Source of the DNA: an uncultured Paracoccaceae bacterium
GTDB taxonomy: Bacteria; Pseudomonadota; Alphaproteobacteria; Rhodobacterales; Rhodobacteraceae
NCBI GenBank assembly: GCA_943787785.1
Contig: CALSNT010000020.1
Span: 7,501-71,500, forward strand
Direction of reading: 5' to 3'
DNA length: 64,000 bases
This document shows, piece by piece, positions 8,676 to 16,832 of this stretch (position 1 is its first letter; every line of letters begins with the position of its first letter). Position numbers and translations under genes: made by a program. Below the pieces are notes generated by a model. The model worked only from the letters and a program-made list of their open reading frames with translations, did no database searches and had not been told where the DNA came from.

Positions 8676-9717
8676 GGATATGTTCCAGTTGCAGCGCGCC
8701 GTCACGCATCGAGGCAATCCGACCCGTCAAATCGGCAACCGGCATCAGAAACAAATGGCGATAATCATCACGTCCCTGGCGCGGTAGCGAAAGCAAAGCG
8801 CCGGGTTCGTCGGCGGAAGTCGACAACGCGGCCAGCATGATCTGATCGTTTCCGGCGATCTCGGCAAATGTCACTTGCATGCTGGACAGTTTCTTCGCCA
8901 ACTCAGTGAATGCGCGGTAACGCGCCGTCTCAATTACAATCCCCGACGCCACGCTGCCAACAATCTGCACGCCCTCGATCCGCGACAACTCGGACGCGCT
9001 CGCCCCGGACACAACTGAGCGCATACTAAGTTGGTCCAGCCCCACCTCGGCCACCGCGCGCTCGATAACCCCCGCGTAGGCTGCCTTGGCGCGGTATTCG
9101 AGGCGCAGTGCCACACGCCGTTCGCGGTCGCGCAGAGTTGAACCGGCAGCGGCCACCAATTCGTTTGAATCCGCCCGGAAATCCCAAAGATACCACGGCG
9201 TCTGGGTCAGGAACGCCGCATAATCGCCCGCCTGATCCGCTGAGAGATCGTCCAGCGGAGCGCGTTCCTCGCCCCGGATCATGGCCGCCAAGCGGCCAAT
9301 TGTTTCTTCATAAGCGGCCTTCAGCATCATTTCGGCTGTGAAGCTGATTCCGATGGTGTGCACCAACTGCTTGGTCGATCCGTCGATACCACCCATCGGC
9401 CCCGATGCGCGACTGAGCTGACACAATGATGACCAATACCCTCCCACAGCTTCGACATAGCCAAACTCATGCGGATCGCCCTCGCGGATAGTCGCGGCGA
9501 AGTCATCATAGGCATGTACGATGTGCCATTCGGGATAGGTCAGCAGTGTACGCGCCTCGGCCCGGTGATACCGTGGCGGCAATAATGAGGATGCCTCGGC
9601 CACATCCCCCTGCGGGCGGCAGCCGAGTTCGATCCAAACCGACGGCACGGCCAGTCCGGCAATAACGACAACGCCAATCAGCAGAAGCCGACCAAGCCAG
9701 CGGATCAATCCCCGCAT
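8665..9717 (-). CDS. Membrane-anchored protein of unknown function
   Basis: The 350-residue product has an N-terminal membrane helix (LIRWLGRLLLIGVVVIAGLA) with positive residues before it, so the bulk should face the periplasm. The rest is soluble, with conserved-looking blocks RTLLTYPEWHIVHAYDDFA, YVEAVGGYWSSLCQLS and AEMMLKAAYEETIGRLA. I do not recognise the fold; no enzyme motif is apparent. It lies three bases after the four-helix membrane protein and overlaps the next gene, within a five-gene reverse operon that begins with xthA or the FAD oxidase. Confidence 0.78.
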   Translation of the reverse strand: MRGLIRWLGRLLLIGVVVIAGLAVPSVWIELGCRPQGDVAEASSLLPPRYHRAEARTLLTYPEWHIVHAYDDFAATIREGDPHEFGYVEAVGGYWSSLCQLSRASGPMGGIDGSTKQLVHTIGISFTAEMMLKAAYEETIGRLAAMIRGEERAPLDDLSADQAGDYAAFLTQTPWYLWDFRADSNELVAAAGSTLRDRERRVALRLEYRAKAAYAGVIERAVAEVGLDQLSMRSVVSGASASELSRIEGVQIVGSVASGIVIETARYRAFTELAKKLSSMQVTFAEIAGNDQIMLAALSTSADEPGALLSLPRQGRDDYRHLFLMPVADLTGRIASMRDGALQLEHIHDY

Positions 9718-9720
9718 CGC

Positions 9721-10122
9721 TTAACCCCGTCCCAGCCGCAGGCCGGACCAAAGTGCAAAACCTCCCAGCAAAATATGGGGGGTATTGGCCATGATCTTGA
9801 ATGTGAACGGCAAGTCCAACGTTCCGCTCAGAAATATTCCGAAATCCAGATACCCCGACCCGGTCGCAAGCCCCAACAGCCCGTCACCCAGATATAGCGC
9901 CCCGAACAGCGTCAGGAACATCCGCGCCCCGCGATGGCCCAGAAGGGTCGCCACAAGAGCCCAAATCGCCGAGGCCAGGTGCAATCCATCGTCAAACGGA
10001 TCCAGCGCGAACACCCCGAACGACCGACCCTGATCGTCGGTGATCCCGGGAATATAGTTCAGCGCCGCCGCTCCTAGCAGCACGAAGAAGTAGCCAAGCG
10101 AGATTTTCTGCAAAATGCTCAT
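9721..10122 (-). CDS. Four-helix membrane protein, DUF4383-like
   Basis: The 133-residue product starts at the ATG at 10122, which overlaps the stop of the FAD oxidase gene as ATGA. Four hydrophobic segments can be seen (ISLGYFFVLLGAAALNYI, GLHLASAIWALVATLLG, MFLTLFGALYLGDGLLGLA, TPHILLGGFALWSGL). The FDDGLHLASAIWAL segment resembles the DUF4383 family of small integral membrane proteins, whose role is unknown. Tight coupling to an FAD oxidase suggests a membrane partner or electron acceptor, which is inference. Confidence 0.75.
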   Translation of the reverse strand: MSILQKISLGYFFVLLGAAALNYIPGITDDQGRSFGVFALDPFDDGLHLASAIWALVATLLGHRGARMFLTLFGALYLGDGLLGLATGSGYLDFGIFLSGTLDLPFTFKIMANTPHILLGGFALWSGLRLGRG

Positions 10123-11606
10123 AGGTGCCTCAGATAGCTGTCCCAAAGATTATTACGCAAGCGCCCGGCAGGGTCCTGCGCGCGCTTTTCGACGGCAAAT
10201 TCGACGGCCCGAGGATAGCCGCGCCGCAACTGACCCACGGTCGCATGAGGCCGGTAGGGCAAATAATACGTCCCGCCAATCGCGATGATGCCGTCGATCA
10301 GCGCCCGGGTCATCCGCGCCATATCCGCCTCAGCCCGAGCGGTCATTTCCTGACTGAACAGCATAACAGCCGCAATCCGGGGCTGTGGAGCATAACTCAG
10401 CCAGCTTTCCGTGTCGGAGGCGACATAACGCAGCGTGACGTTGAGCAGCTCCTGATAGCTCGCCGGAATCACGGTCTGGCAGAGCGTCAGAAACTCGCCA
10501 AACCGATCTGGGGCGACGAAATACTCGTGCAGTATGTCGGTGCGCGCCGGATCACGGTCATCCAGCGTCACCACCGGTTCGTTAATCAGCGAATTGCGCG
10601 TCACAACGCCACCACCCACCTTCGGCCCCAGCGCGGTCTCGACCCACCAACGTGCCCGCTTTATCCGCTCGCGCCCCAACTGCCCCCGAAAAATATGGCG
10701 CGAGATTTTCGACAGCGGACCCGAGGTGCTGGCCTCTGAAATTTCCTCCTGATCGTCGTCAGGCACATAATCGATCAGCAGCGCATCCTCGAAGAATCGC
10801 GCCCGATCCACGTTCAGCCGCCCGTAAACCATGTTGAGGTCAGGCTTTGCCAACGCAGTCGCAAGACCTGCGGCGAAATCTACGGCGGGCATTTCAGTAA
10901 ATGTCGGGACGAGATTGGCATTCGGTGCCGCATCGACCACCATTTCCGTGATCAGCCCGGTCAGCCCATAGCCGCCCATGGTCCGGGTGAACAGGTCCGG
11001 ATTTTCATCGCGCGAACAAGTCACATGGTCACCGGTCGGTAACAACATCTCGAACGAGCGCACCGTCGACCCCATCGGCCCGAGCGGCGCAGGCCAGCCA
11101 TGAGCGTTGACACAAAACGTCGCCGCCACGCCGAAATCATTGTTCGATTGCATGACCTTGGGCGACAGCCCCAGCGGGTCGAGCGCGGCAATCACCTGAT
11201 GCCAGCGCACCCCGGCCTGCACGCGATAGGTCCGCGCGGCGCTGTCGACCTCGATAAAACTGCTTTGCAGAGTCAGCGCTCGCCCACCGCGCGGGATCGC
11301 CTGTCCGCCCATGGAATGACGCGCCGCCCCGATGTTGACGGATCGCCCCTCGGAGGCAGCCTCGCGCATTTCACTGCGCAGGATGTCGACCAGTACCTCG
11401 CCCGGATCTTCAGTTACGATCACATGCGCTGAAACAGGTGTTTCCGACAGAAACGAGGCATCGTTCAGCGTGCCCGCCGCCGGTTCATGCTGCAGCGAAC
11501 GCGTGCCGGTCAGGTCCGCCAATGTCGGGGCAAATGCTTTGGCGCTCAGCCAACCGACAATGGCCCCCGACCCCAAAAGCAAAGCACGACGTGACAGGCG
11601 ACCCAT
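10119..11606 (-). CDS. FAD-linked oxidase with D-arabinono-1,4-lactone oxidase C-terminal domain
   Basis: The 495-residue product begins with a Tat-like signal (RLSRRALLLGSGAIVGWLSA), so it should be exported folded. An FAD-binding type 4 (VAO/PCMH) domain follows, with SVNIGAARHSMGGQ, where the His is the usual site of covalent FAD attachment, and an ACINAHG-like FCVNAHG segment. The C-terminal part carries YYLPYRPHATVGQLRRGYPR and NNLWDSYL, typical of sugar-lactone oxidases. Substrate is unknown; alditols or aldonolactones are candidates from the family. It is nine bases from xthA upstream and overlaps a membrane protein downstream. Confidence 0.87.
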   Translation of the reverse strand: MGRLSRRALLLGSGAIVGWLSAKAFAPTLADLTGTRSLQHEPAAGTLNDASFLSETPVSAHVIVTEDPGEVLVDILRSEMREAASEGRSVNIGAARHSMGGQAIPRGGRALTLQSSFIEVDSAARTYRVQAGVRWHQVIAALDPLGLSPKVMQSNNDFGVAATFCVNAHGWPAPLGPMGSTVRSFEMLLPTGDHVTCSRDENPDLFTRTMGGYGLTGLITEMVVDAAPNANLVPTFTEMPAVDFAAGLATALAKPDLNMVYGRLNVDRARFFEDALLIDYVPDDDQEEISEASTSGPLSKISRHIFRGQLGRERIKRARWWVETALGPKVGGGVVTRNSLINEPVVTLDDRDPARTDILHEYFVAPDRFGEFLTLCQTVIPASYQELLNVTLRYVASDTESWLSYAPQPRIAAVMLFSQEMTARAEADMARMTRALIDGIIAIGGTYYLPYRPHATVGQLRRGYPRAVEFAVEKRAQDPAGRLRNNLWDSYLRHL

Positions 11607-11615
11607 CAGCTCAGC

Positions 11616-12404
11616 CTATAGATCGAAACTGGCAAATACCGGCGCGTGGTCCGAGGGTTTCTCCCATCCCCGCGCGGCACGCAGCACACGCGAGCCGGAC
11701 GCTGCGTTGGAGATATCCGGGGTCGCCCAGACGTGATCCAGCCGCCGGCCCTTGTCTGCCCCGTTCCAATCCCTGGCGCGATAGGACCACCACGAGTAAA
11801 GATTACCCGCCGGAATATCCTGTCTTGTAACATCCACCCAGCTGCCAGCATCCTGTGTCTCCGCCAGCGCCTCAACCTCGACCGGCGTGTGGCTGACCAC
11901 CTTCAGCAGCTTCTTGTGATCCCAGACGTCATCTTCACGCGGAGCAATGTTCAGGTCGCCGACCAGCACCGCTTTCTGCGGTCGCTCGGCATGAGCCCAG
12001 TCGCGCATTTCGCCAAGGTAATCGAGCTTCTGCCCGAACTTCTCATTCACCTCCCGGTCCGGCACATCGCCGCCCGCTGGGACGTAGAAATTATGGATCG
12101 TCAGACCGTTCTCCAACCGCCCGGCGATATGGCGTGCATGTTCGAGCGAGGCAAAATCATGCGCCCCAGCCTCGACCATCGGCAGGCGGGATAGGATCGC
12201 GACGCCGTTATATCCCTTCTGACCGCGCGCAACCATGTGGGTGTAGCCGAGCGCCTGGAAGGCCTCGACCGGGATCTTATCGACCGGCGACTTACACTCC
12301 TGCAGGCACAAGACATCGGGTGCTTCTTCGCCTAGAAGCTTGCAGACAATCGGTTCGCGCAAACGGACCGAGTTGATGTTCCAGGTCGCTATCGTGATCG
12401 GCAT
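11616..12404 (-). CDS. xthA: Exodeoxyribonuclease III
   Basis: The 262-residue enzyme matches the EEP nuclease family in length. It is an AP endonuclease and 3'-5' exonuclease of base excision repair. Visible motifs are ITIATWNINSVRLR at the start, the metal-binding Glu in LCLQECK, the KGYNGVAILS block, VGDLNIAP with catalytic Asp and Asn, RLDHVWAT and the closing SDHAPVFASF with the catalytic His. It diverges from the MFS gene and is followed after nine bases by the FAD oxidase gene, so it is likely co-transcribed with that operon. Confidence 0.96.
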   Translation of the reverse strand: MPITIATWNINSVRLREPIVCKLLGEEAPDVLCLQECKSPVDKIPVEAFQALGYTHMVARGQKGYNGVAILSRLPMVEAGAHDFASLEHARHIAGRLENGLTIHNFYVPAGGDVPDREVNEKFGQKLDYLGEMRDWAHAERPQKAVLVGDLNIAPREDDVWDHKKLLKVVSHTPVEVEALAETQDAGSWVDVTRQDIPAGNLYSWWSYRARDWNGADKGRRLDHVWATPDISNAASGSRVLRAARGWEKPSDHAPVFASFDL

Positions 12405-12505
12405 ATCGGGGCTTTCTGTTGGATCGGCGCAAGACTAGCTGCCCGCAAGTCGCGCCACAACCAAGGTCGTTTGACATCCTGCCAGTCGGGCGCGACATCT
12501 GGGCG

Positions 12506-13747
12506 ATGCTCCTTGCCCGAAACCGCAATTACCGCTTGCTGTTCTCCGCCACCGCCGTGTCCAATCTGGGCGACGGGATATCGGCACTCGCCTTCCCCTG
12601 GCTGGCCACACTGCTGACCCGCGACCCTTTGCTGATCGGGCTGGTCGCCGCCGCCGGAAAACTCCCGTGGTTGTTGTTCGCGATCCCTGCCGGGGCCATC
12701 ACCGACCGCCACGACCGCCGCGCGCTGATGGTGCGCGCGGATGGGTTTCGCCTGCTGCTGACACTGGGCGTCATCGCCCTGATCCTGTCCACGCCAGCCC
12801 TGCCGCTGGCGGGCAACGCCCTGCCCTATATCCTTGCGCTCTCCGGCCTCGCATTCCTGCTGGGCGCCGCCGAGGTCCTGCGTGACAATGCCGCCCAAAC
12901 TGTCCTGCCCTCCATCGTGCCGAAGACCGACCTCGAAAACGCAAACGGGCAGCTGTGGAGTGTCGAACAGATCACCGGTCAGTTCATCGGTCCGCCGGTC
13001 GCGGGACTGCTGATCGCGCTGGCGATCCCGCTCCCCTTCGGCGTCGATGCGGTCACTTTCGCGCTGGCGGCTTGGCTGGTCTGGTGCATTGCCCCCCCCA
13101 AGCGCCCGCTGCGGACCGCGACCACCACCCTGCGCGCCGAAATGGCTGAAGGCTGGGTCTGGATGAAGGCGCATCCGCTGATCCTGCAACTTGCGCTGAT
13201 GTTGGGTGTGGTGAACTTCGTCTCGATCATGGGGTTCACGATACTGGTGCTATACTCGCAGGAGATTCTGGGACTAGGCGCGGCAGGTCACGGCGTCCTG
13301 CTGACCGCCGGGGCGGCAGGCGGAGTTGCCGGGGGACTAATCTGCCCGCTGATCGTGAAACGCCTTGGCGCGCAACGCGGTATATGGATGGCGATGGCGC
13401 TGTTCCCGCTGCCCTTCGTCGCGCTTTGGCTGACCAGCAACCCGCTGATCGTTGCCGTCGCCCTGTTTGTCGAAATGATTGGCGCGATGCAGTGGAACGT
13501 CATCACCGTCTCGCTGCGCCAGCGCGTAATCACGGATGAGTTGCTGGGCCGGGTAAACAGCCTCTACCGCTTTTTCGGTTGGGGCGCGATGCCACTGGGT
13601 GCGTTCGCCGGGGGCGCGTTGGTTGCCTTGCTGGAACCCGACTTGGGGCGCGAGGCGGCGCTGCGCGGTGTCTATCTGACAGCCGCACTCGGCATGGGAG
13701 CCATGTTCGCATATGGATTGGCGCGCCTGCGCCTGCCTGCAGCCTGA
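12506..13747 (+). CDS. MFS transporter, EntS/MFS_3-like exporter
   Basis: The product has 413 residues from ATG 12506; a TTG-initiated frame from 12419 would add 29 atypical residues. About twelve hydrophobic helices are visible, with the MFS signature between helices 2 and 3 (AGAITDRHDRRALM). The start RNRNYRLLFSATAVSNLGDG is typical of the MFS_3 family, which includes the enterobactin exporter EntS and many putative drug exporters. Substrate cannot be told. It diverges from xthA and ends next to a small structured element on the opposite strand. Confidence 0.9.
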   Translation: MLLARNRNYRLLFSATAVSNLGDGISALAFPWLATLLTRDPLLIGLVAAAGKLPWLLFAIPAGAITDRHDRRALMVRADGFRLLLTLGVIALILSTPALPLAGNALPYILALSGLAFLLGAAEVLRDNAAQTVLPSIVPKTDLENANGQLWSVEQITGQFIGPPVAGLLIALAIPLPFGVDAVTFALAAWLVWCIAPPKRPLRTATTTLRAEMAEGWVWMKAHPLILQLALMLGVVNFVSIMGFTILVLYSQEILGLGAAGHGVLLTAGAAGGVAGGLICPLIVKRLGAQRGIWMAMALFPLPFVALWLTSNPLIVAVALFVEMIGAMQWNVITVSLRQRVITDELLGRVNSLYRFFGWGAMPLGAFAGGALVALLEPDLGREAALRGVYLTAALGMGAMFAYGLARLRLPAA

Positions 13748-13751
13748 GCGC

Positions 13752-13819
13752 AAAAAAAATGCCCGGCACAAAGGCCGGGCAAGTCCAACAGGGAGGTTCC
13801 ATGCCATTGCCCGGGCACA
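13752..13819 (-). ncRNA. Putative small RNA or structured 3' element, copy A
   Basis: Read on the reverse strand, this has a 6-bp hairpin with an 8-base loop (TGTGCC, loop CGGGCAAT, GGCATG, two wobble pairs), a short linker, the core CCTCCCTGTTGGACT, an 8-bp terminator hairpin TGCCCGGC/GCCGGGCA with a 6-base loop, and eight T residues. The same layout and the same 15-base core recur at 14812-14878. CCUCCC could pair with Shine-Dalgarno sequences. It lies 84 bases beyond the stop of the VOC gene, so it may be that gene's 3' end or an independent RNA. Confidence 0.6.
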
Positions 13820-13903
13820 GTCTTCGGGTCGTCTGAGTTTGCTTAGAACACCGAATCGTTCCGATTTGATGAATTTTCTGAGGCAAACTTGTGGTAATTA
13901 TCC

Positions 13904-14284
13904 TCAGTCGTATTGCACCGCTTCGTACTCGATCCCGTCCGCGTCATGGAAATAGAAGCGTCGACCCGGTTCGTAATCGGCGTGCGAATGCGGCTCAAAT
14001 CCCTCAGCTTTCACCTTGGCCTCAATTGCATCGAGATCGTCAACGACAACGCCGATGTGATTAAGCCCCGAAAGCGTCCAGTAGCTTTGCGGTTTGTCCG
14101 ATGGTTCGGACCCGGCGGTGTACAGCGCCAGGTAATTGTTTTCGGGTCCCACATGCAGCGATGTTCCATTGTGGATCGAGTCGCCCTGCCAGCGGATCTT
14201 CCAGCCGAATACCCTATCCAGCATCGCCGCCGTGGCCTGCGGGTCGGTCACGGTATAGTTCACATGTTCCAGTCGTGCGGCCAT
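13904..14284 (-). CDS. VOC-fold (glyoxalase/dioxygenase superfamily) protein under SoxR control
   Basis: This 126-residue protein is a single vicinal-oxygen-chelate module with two beta-alpha-beta-beta-beta repeats: LEHVNYTVTDPQATAAML at the start and LNHIGVVVDDLDAIEAKV in the second half, ending DADGIEYEAVQYD. Likely metal ligands are His near residue 7, His in GLNHIGVVV and Glu near the end. The substrate is unknown; family members include glyoxalase I, fosfomycin-resistance proteins and bleomycin-binding proteins. Its promoter contains a SoxR box between well-placed -35 and -10 elements, so it is expected to be induced by redox-active compounds. Confidence 0.88.
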   Translation of the reverse strand: MAARLEHVNYTVTDPQATAAMLDRVFGWKIRWQGDSIHNGTSLHVGPENNYLALYTAGSEPSDKPQSYWTLSGLNHIGVVVDDLDAIEAKVKAEGFEPHSHADYEPGRRFYFHDADGIEYEAVQYD

Positions 14285-14312
14285 TGCCTTCTCCTTCGTG
14301 ATTGATTTGCGC

Positions 14313-14343
14313 TTTGTAATTCCTCAACCTAACTTGAGGTCAA
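14313..14343 (-). promoter_or_regulatory. SoxR-dependent promoter of the VOC gene
   Basis: On the reverse strand a -35 TTGACC (14338-14343) and a -10 TACAAA (14313-14318) are separated by 19 bp, the long spacing typical of MerR-family activated promoters. The SoxR box occupies the spacer. Confidence 0.82.
14322..14339. promoter_or_regulatory. SoxR box
   Basis: An 18-bp dyad CCTCAA-N6-TTGAGG with perfect outer arms agrees with the known SoxR operator. It lies between the divergent soxR and VOC genes, centred in the VOC promoter spacer. Confidence 0.9.
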
Positions 14344-14368
14344 ACGATTTTTTCATAAAGGTATCAAC

Positions 14369-14812
14369 ATGTCAGAAATCACCATCGGGGCCATGGCCAG
14401 ACGAACCGGATTGGCGGTCTCGGCCATTCGCTACTACGAAACACAAGGGCTGATCGCGCCCAACCGCAATGCCAGCGGACAGCGGCGGTATCCTAAATCA
14501 GATATCCGCCGTCTGTCTTTTGTTATCATTGCGCAGAAGCTGGGGTTCACAATCGCTCAAATACGACAACAACTGACAAAGTTACCTGACGCCCGCACCC
14601 CCACGGAAAAAGACTGGGAGCGGATGGCGAAAGGCTTCCGAGATCAACTGAACCAGAAAATCGAGACTCTGATGACGTTGCGCGACGATCTGGGCGGCTG
14701 CATCGGCTGCGGATGCCTGTCGATGAAGCGCTGCGCCCTGTTCAATCCTGCGGATCGTGCCGCCGCGAAAGGTCCCGGCCCACGGTATCTGATGGGCGAT
14801 AGGCCGGAATGA
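14369..14812 (+). CDS. soxR: Redox-sensing activator SoxR
   Basis: This 147-residue MerR-family regulator has an N-terminal winged helix (ITIGAMARRTGLAVSAIRYY), a dimerisation helix and a C-terminal [2Fe-2S] site, CIGCGCLSMKRC, with cysteines 111, 114, 116 and 122 in the CX2CXCX5C spacing that defines SoxR. Oxidation or nitrosylation of the cluster turns it into an activator. There is no soxS nearby, as is normal outside enterics, where SoxR controls its own targets directly. The only apparent target here is the divergent VOC gene, whose promoter carries a consensus box. Confidence 0.96.
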   Translation: MSEITIGAMARRTGLAVSAIRYYETQGLIAPNRNASGQRRYPKSDIRRLSFVIIAQKLGFTIAQIRQQLTKLPDARTPTEKDWERMAKGFRDQLNQKIETLMTLRDDLGGCIGCGCLSMKRCALFNPADRAAAKGPGPRYLMGDRPE

Positions 14813-14878
14813 AAAAAGGCCCGGCGCAATGGCCGGGCCAGTCCAACAGGGAGGAGTCTGCGTCATAACCCGGACGCA
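14812..14878 (-). ncRNA. Putative small RNA or structured 3' element, copy B
   Basis: It has the same architecture as the element at 13752-13819. On the reverse strand there is a hairpin TGCGTC, loop CGGGTTAT, GACGCA; then linker and core CCTCCCTGTTGGACT; then terminator hairpin GGCCCGGC/GCCGGGCC with a 6-base loop and six T residues. Stem bases differ between the copies but pairing is kept, which supports the fold. It begins 12 bases after the stop of the response-regulator gene and must also serve as that gene's terminator. Confidence 0.65.
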
Positions 14879-14890
14879 GGGCGGGAACTT

Positions 14891-15577
14891 TCAGGCGACG
14901 AGGCGATACCCACCGCTTTCCGTAACCAGTAGTCGCGCGTTCGACGGATCGGGTTCAATCTTCTGACGCAGCCGATAGATGTGTGTCTCCAACGTGTGCG
15001 TCGTGACCCCGGCGTTATAACCCCAGACCTCGTGCAGAAGGATGTCACGGGCGACGACACCTTCGGACGCACGATAGAGGAACTTGAGGATGTTCGTCTC
15101 TTTCTCGGTCAGGCGGATTTTCTTCTCTTCCTCATCCACCAGCATCTTCTGAGCCGGTTTGAAGGTGTACGGCCCAAGTTGGAACACAGCGTCCTCGGAT
15201 TGCTCATGCTGGCGCAACTGCGCACGGATACGCGCCAGAAGAACCGGAAATTTGAATGGCTTAGAGACATAGTCGTTCGCCCCGGCGTCCAATCCTAAAA
15301 TCGTATCGGCGTCGGAATCATGTCCCGTCAGCATCAGAATCGGGCATTTCACCCCGCCCTTGCGCATCAGACGGCATAGCTCCCGCCCATCAGTGTCAGG
15401 CAGGCCCACGTCAAGGATGACCAGATCATAGAGCGCTGCCTTGGCCTTCACCATCGCGTCAGCACCGTCGGTAGCCTCGAAGACGTCAAAGTCTTCGGTC
15501 ATCACCAATTGTTCGCTCAACGCCTCGCGCAGGTCATCGTCATCGTCGACCAGCAGTATCTTTTTCAGGTTCGCCAT
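14891..15577 (-). CDS. OmpR-family response regulator, CenR-like
   Basis: The 228-residue product starts at the ATG at 15577, preceded by GGAGGGTGAG. The receiver domain (residues 1-120) has the acidic triad DDDDD near residue 11, phospho-acceptor Asp56 in LVILDVGLPD, and Lys in VSKPF. The C-terminal winged-helix domain closes with TLETHIYRLRQKIEP and ESGGYRLVA. Sequence style and orphan setting resemble CenR, an essential regulator of envelope genes in alphaproteobacteria, but no partner kinase is adjacent, so the symbol is withheld. It diverges from ribA. Confidence 0.9.
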   Translation of the reverse strand: MANLKKILLVDDDDDLREALSEQLVMTEDFDVFEATDGADAMVKAKAALYDLVILDVGLPDTDGRELCRLMRKGGVKCPILMLTGHDSDADTILGLDAGANDYVSKPFKFPVLLARIRAQLRQHEQSEDAVFQLGPYTFKPAQKMLVDEEEKKIRLTEKETNILKFLYRASEGVVARDILLHEVWGYNAGVTTHTLETHIYRLRQKIEPDPSNARLLVTESGGYRLVA

Positions 15578-15755
15578 CTCACCCTCCGGGAGTTTTCGCC
15601 TTGATGTCTCCACAGATGCGGCGAAGGTGCTGTCAGGGCAAGATTTGTGGCAGACCTCTCACGCGGACGTGTGGCTGAGACGGGTTTTGTTTCAATTCGC
15701 CCCCTCAAAGCGCTATTGCGGCGCAACGATATGTAACGAAACGCTTAAGGGGACC

Positions 15756-16832
15756 ATGGCCCTGATACTGACTGCTGCCGAACGACTGGCTCGCGCGCGC
15801 ACTGATTTGCGCGCCGGAGTGCCGGTCGTTCTGCGCGACGACGGCGGGGCATCGCTGATTCTGGCAGCAGAAACCGCGACGGCTGACAGGCTGGCGGCAT
15901 TGCGCGCGGCGGGACAGACGGTTCTGACGATCACCGAACGCCGCGCGGCGACCCTCAAAGCGCGCGCATATGATGGGGACCTGGCGCGGATCATTTTGCC
16001 CAATGAGGCAACCGTGACCTGGGTGCGCGCCATGGCGGACCCGGCGGCGGACCTGACCCACCCGATGAAGGGCCCGTTCACCAGCCTGCGCGACAGCCCC
16101 GCTGATGCGCATCGAGCTGCAATCCGGCTGGCAAAATCCGCGCATCTCCTGCCAGCGGTCCTTGTCGCGCAACCGGCCGATCTGGCGTCGGCATCGGAAT
16201 TGACATCGCTCACAGTAAACGATCTGATAGCACTGGACGCTCCCGAAGCCCTTTCGCAGATCGCCGCCAGCCGCGTTCCGCTTTCCGTATCCGAGGCAGG
16301 TCGTGTTCATGTTTTCCGCCCCGATGACGGAGGTGAGGAACACTATGCGGTCGAAATCGGCACTCCTGATCGCGACGCCCCAGTTTTGACACGCCTGCAT
16401 TCGGCCTGTTTCACCGGAGATGTTCTGGGATCGCTGAAATGCGACTGCGGTTCGCAGCTGAAAGCCGCATTGCGCGCGATGGGTGACGAGGGCGCAGGCG
16501 TGCTCCTCTATCTCAACCAGGAAGGGCGCGGAATCGGGCTGGCCAACAAGATGCGCGCCTATGCGCTGCAGGATCAGGGGTTTGATACGGTCGAGGCAAA
16601 TCACCGACTTGGATTCGAGGATGATGAGCGGGATTTTCGCATCGGCGCGTCGATCCTGCGTGCTCTGGGATTCTCGGCTGCACGACTGATGACCAACAAC
16701 CCGGCCAAAGTCGCGCGGCTGCAATCCTGCGGTATTGATGTGGTCGAGCGGGTTCCACTGGCCGTTGGGCGAACCTCCGACAACACAGATTATCTGGACG
16801 TGAAAGCGCAGAAATCCGGGCATCTACTGTGA
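15756..16832 (+). CDS. ribA: GTP cyclohydrolase II with degenerate N-terminal RibB-like domain
   Basis: The 358-residue product starts at ATG 15756 after AAGGGGACC. The C-terminal 200 residues are a full GTP cyclohydrolase II, which opens GTP to start riboflavin synthesis: zinc ligands Cys218, Cys229 and Cys231 in SACFTGDVLGSLKCDCGSQ, the NQEGRGIGLANKMRAY block and MTNNPAKVARL. The first 150 residues resemble a 3,4-dihydroxybutanone-phosphate synthase but lack its acidic DDEDRENEGD-type metal site, so that activity is probably absent. It overlaps the next gene by four bases. Confidence 0.92.
   Translation: MALILTAAERLARARTDLRAGVPVVLRDDGGASLILAAETATADRLAALRAAGQTVLTITERRAATLKARAYDGDLARIILPNEATVTWVRAMADPAADLTHPMKGPFTSLRDSPADAHRAAIRLAKSAHLLPAVLVAQPADLASASELTSLTVNDLIALDAPEALSQIAASRVPLSVSEAGRVHVFRPDDGGEEHYAVEIGTPDRDAPVLTRLHSACFTGDVLGSLKCDCGSQLKAALRAMGDEGAGVLLYLNQEGRGIGLANKMRAYALQDQGFDTVEANHRLGFEDDERDFRIGASILRALGFSAARLMTNNPAKVARLQSCGIDVVERVPLAVGRTSDNTDYLDVKAQKSGHLL

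Noticed and set aside
15705..16823. 372-codon reverse frame opposite ribA
   Set aside because: It is antisense to the GTP cyclohydrolase gene; no motif and no plausible start signal.
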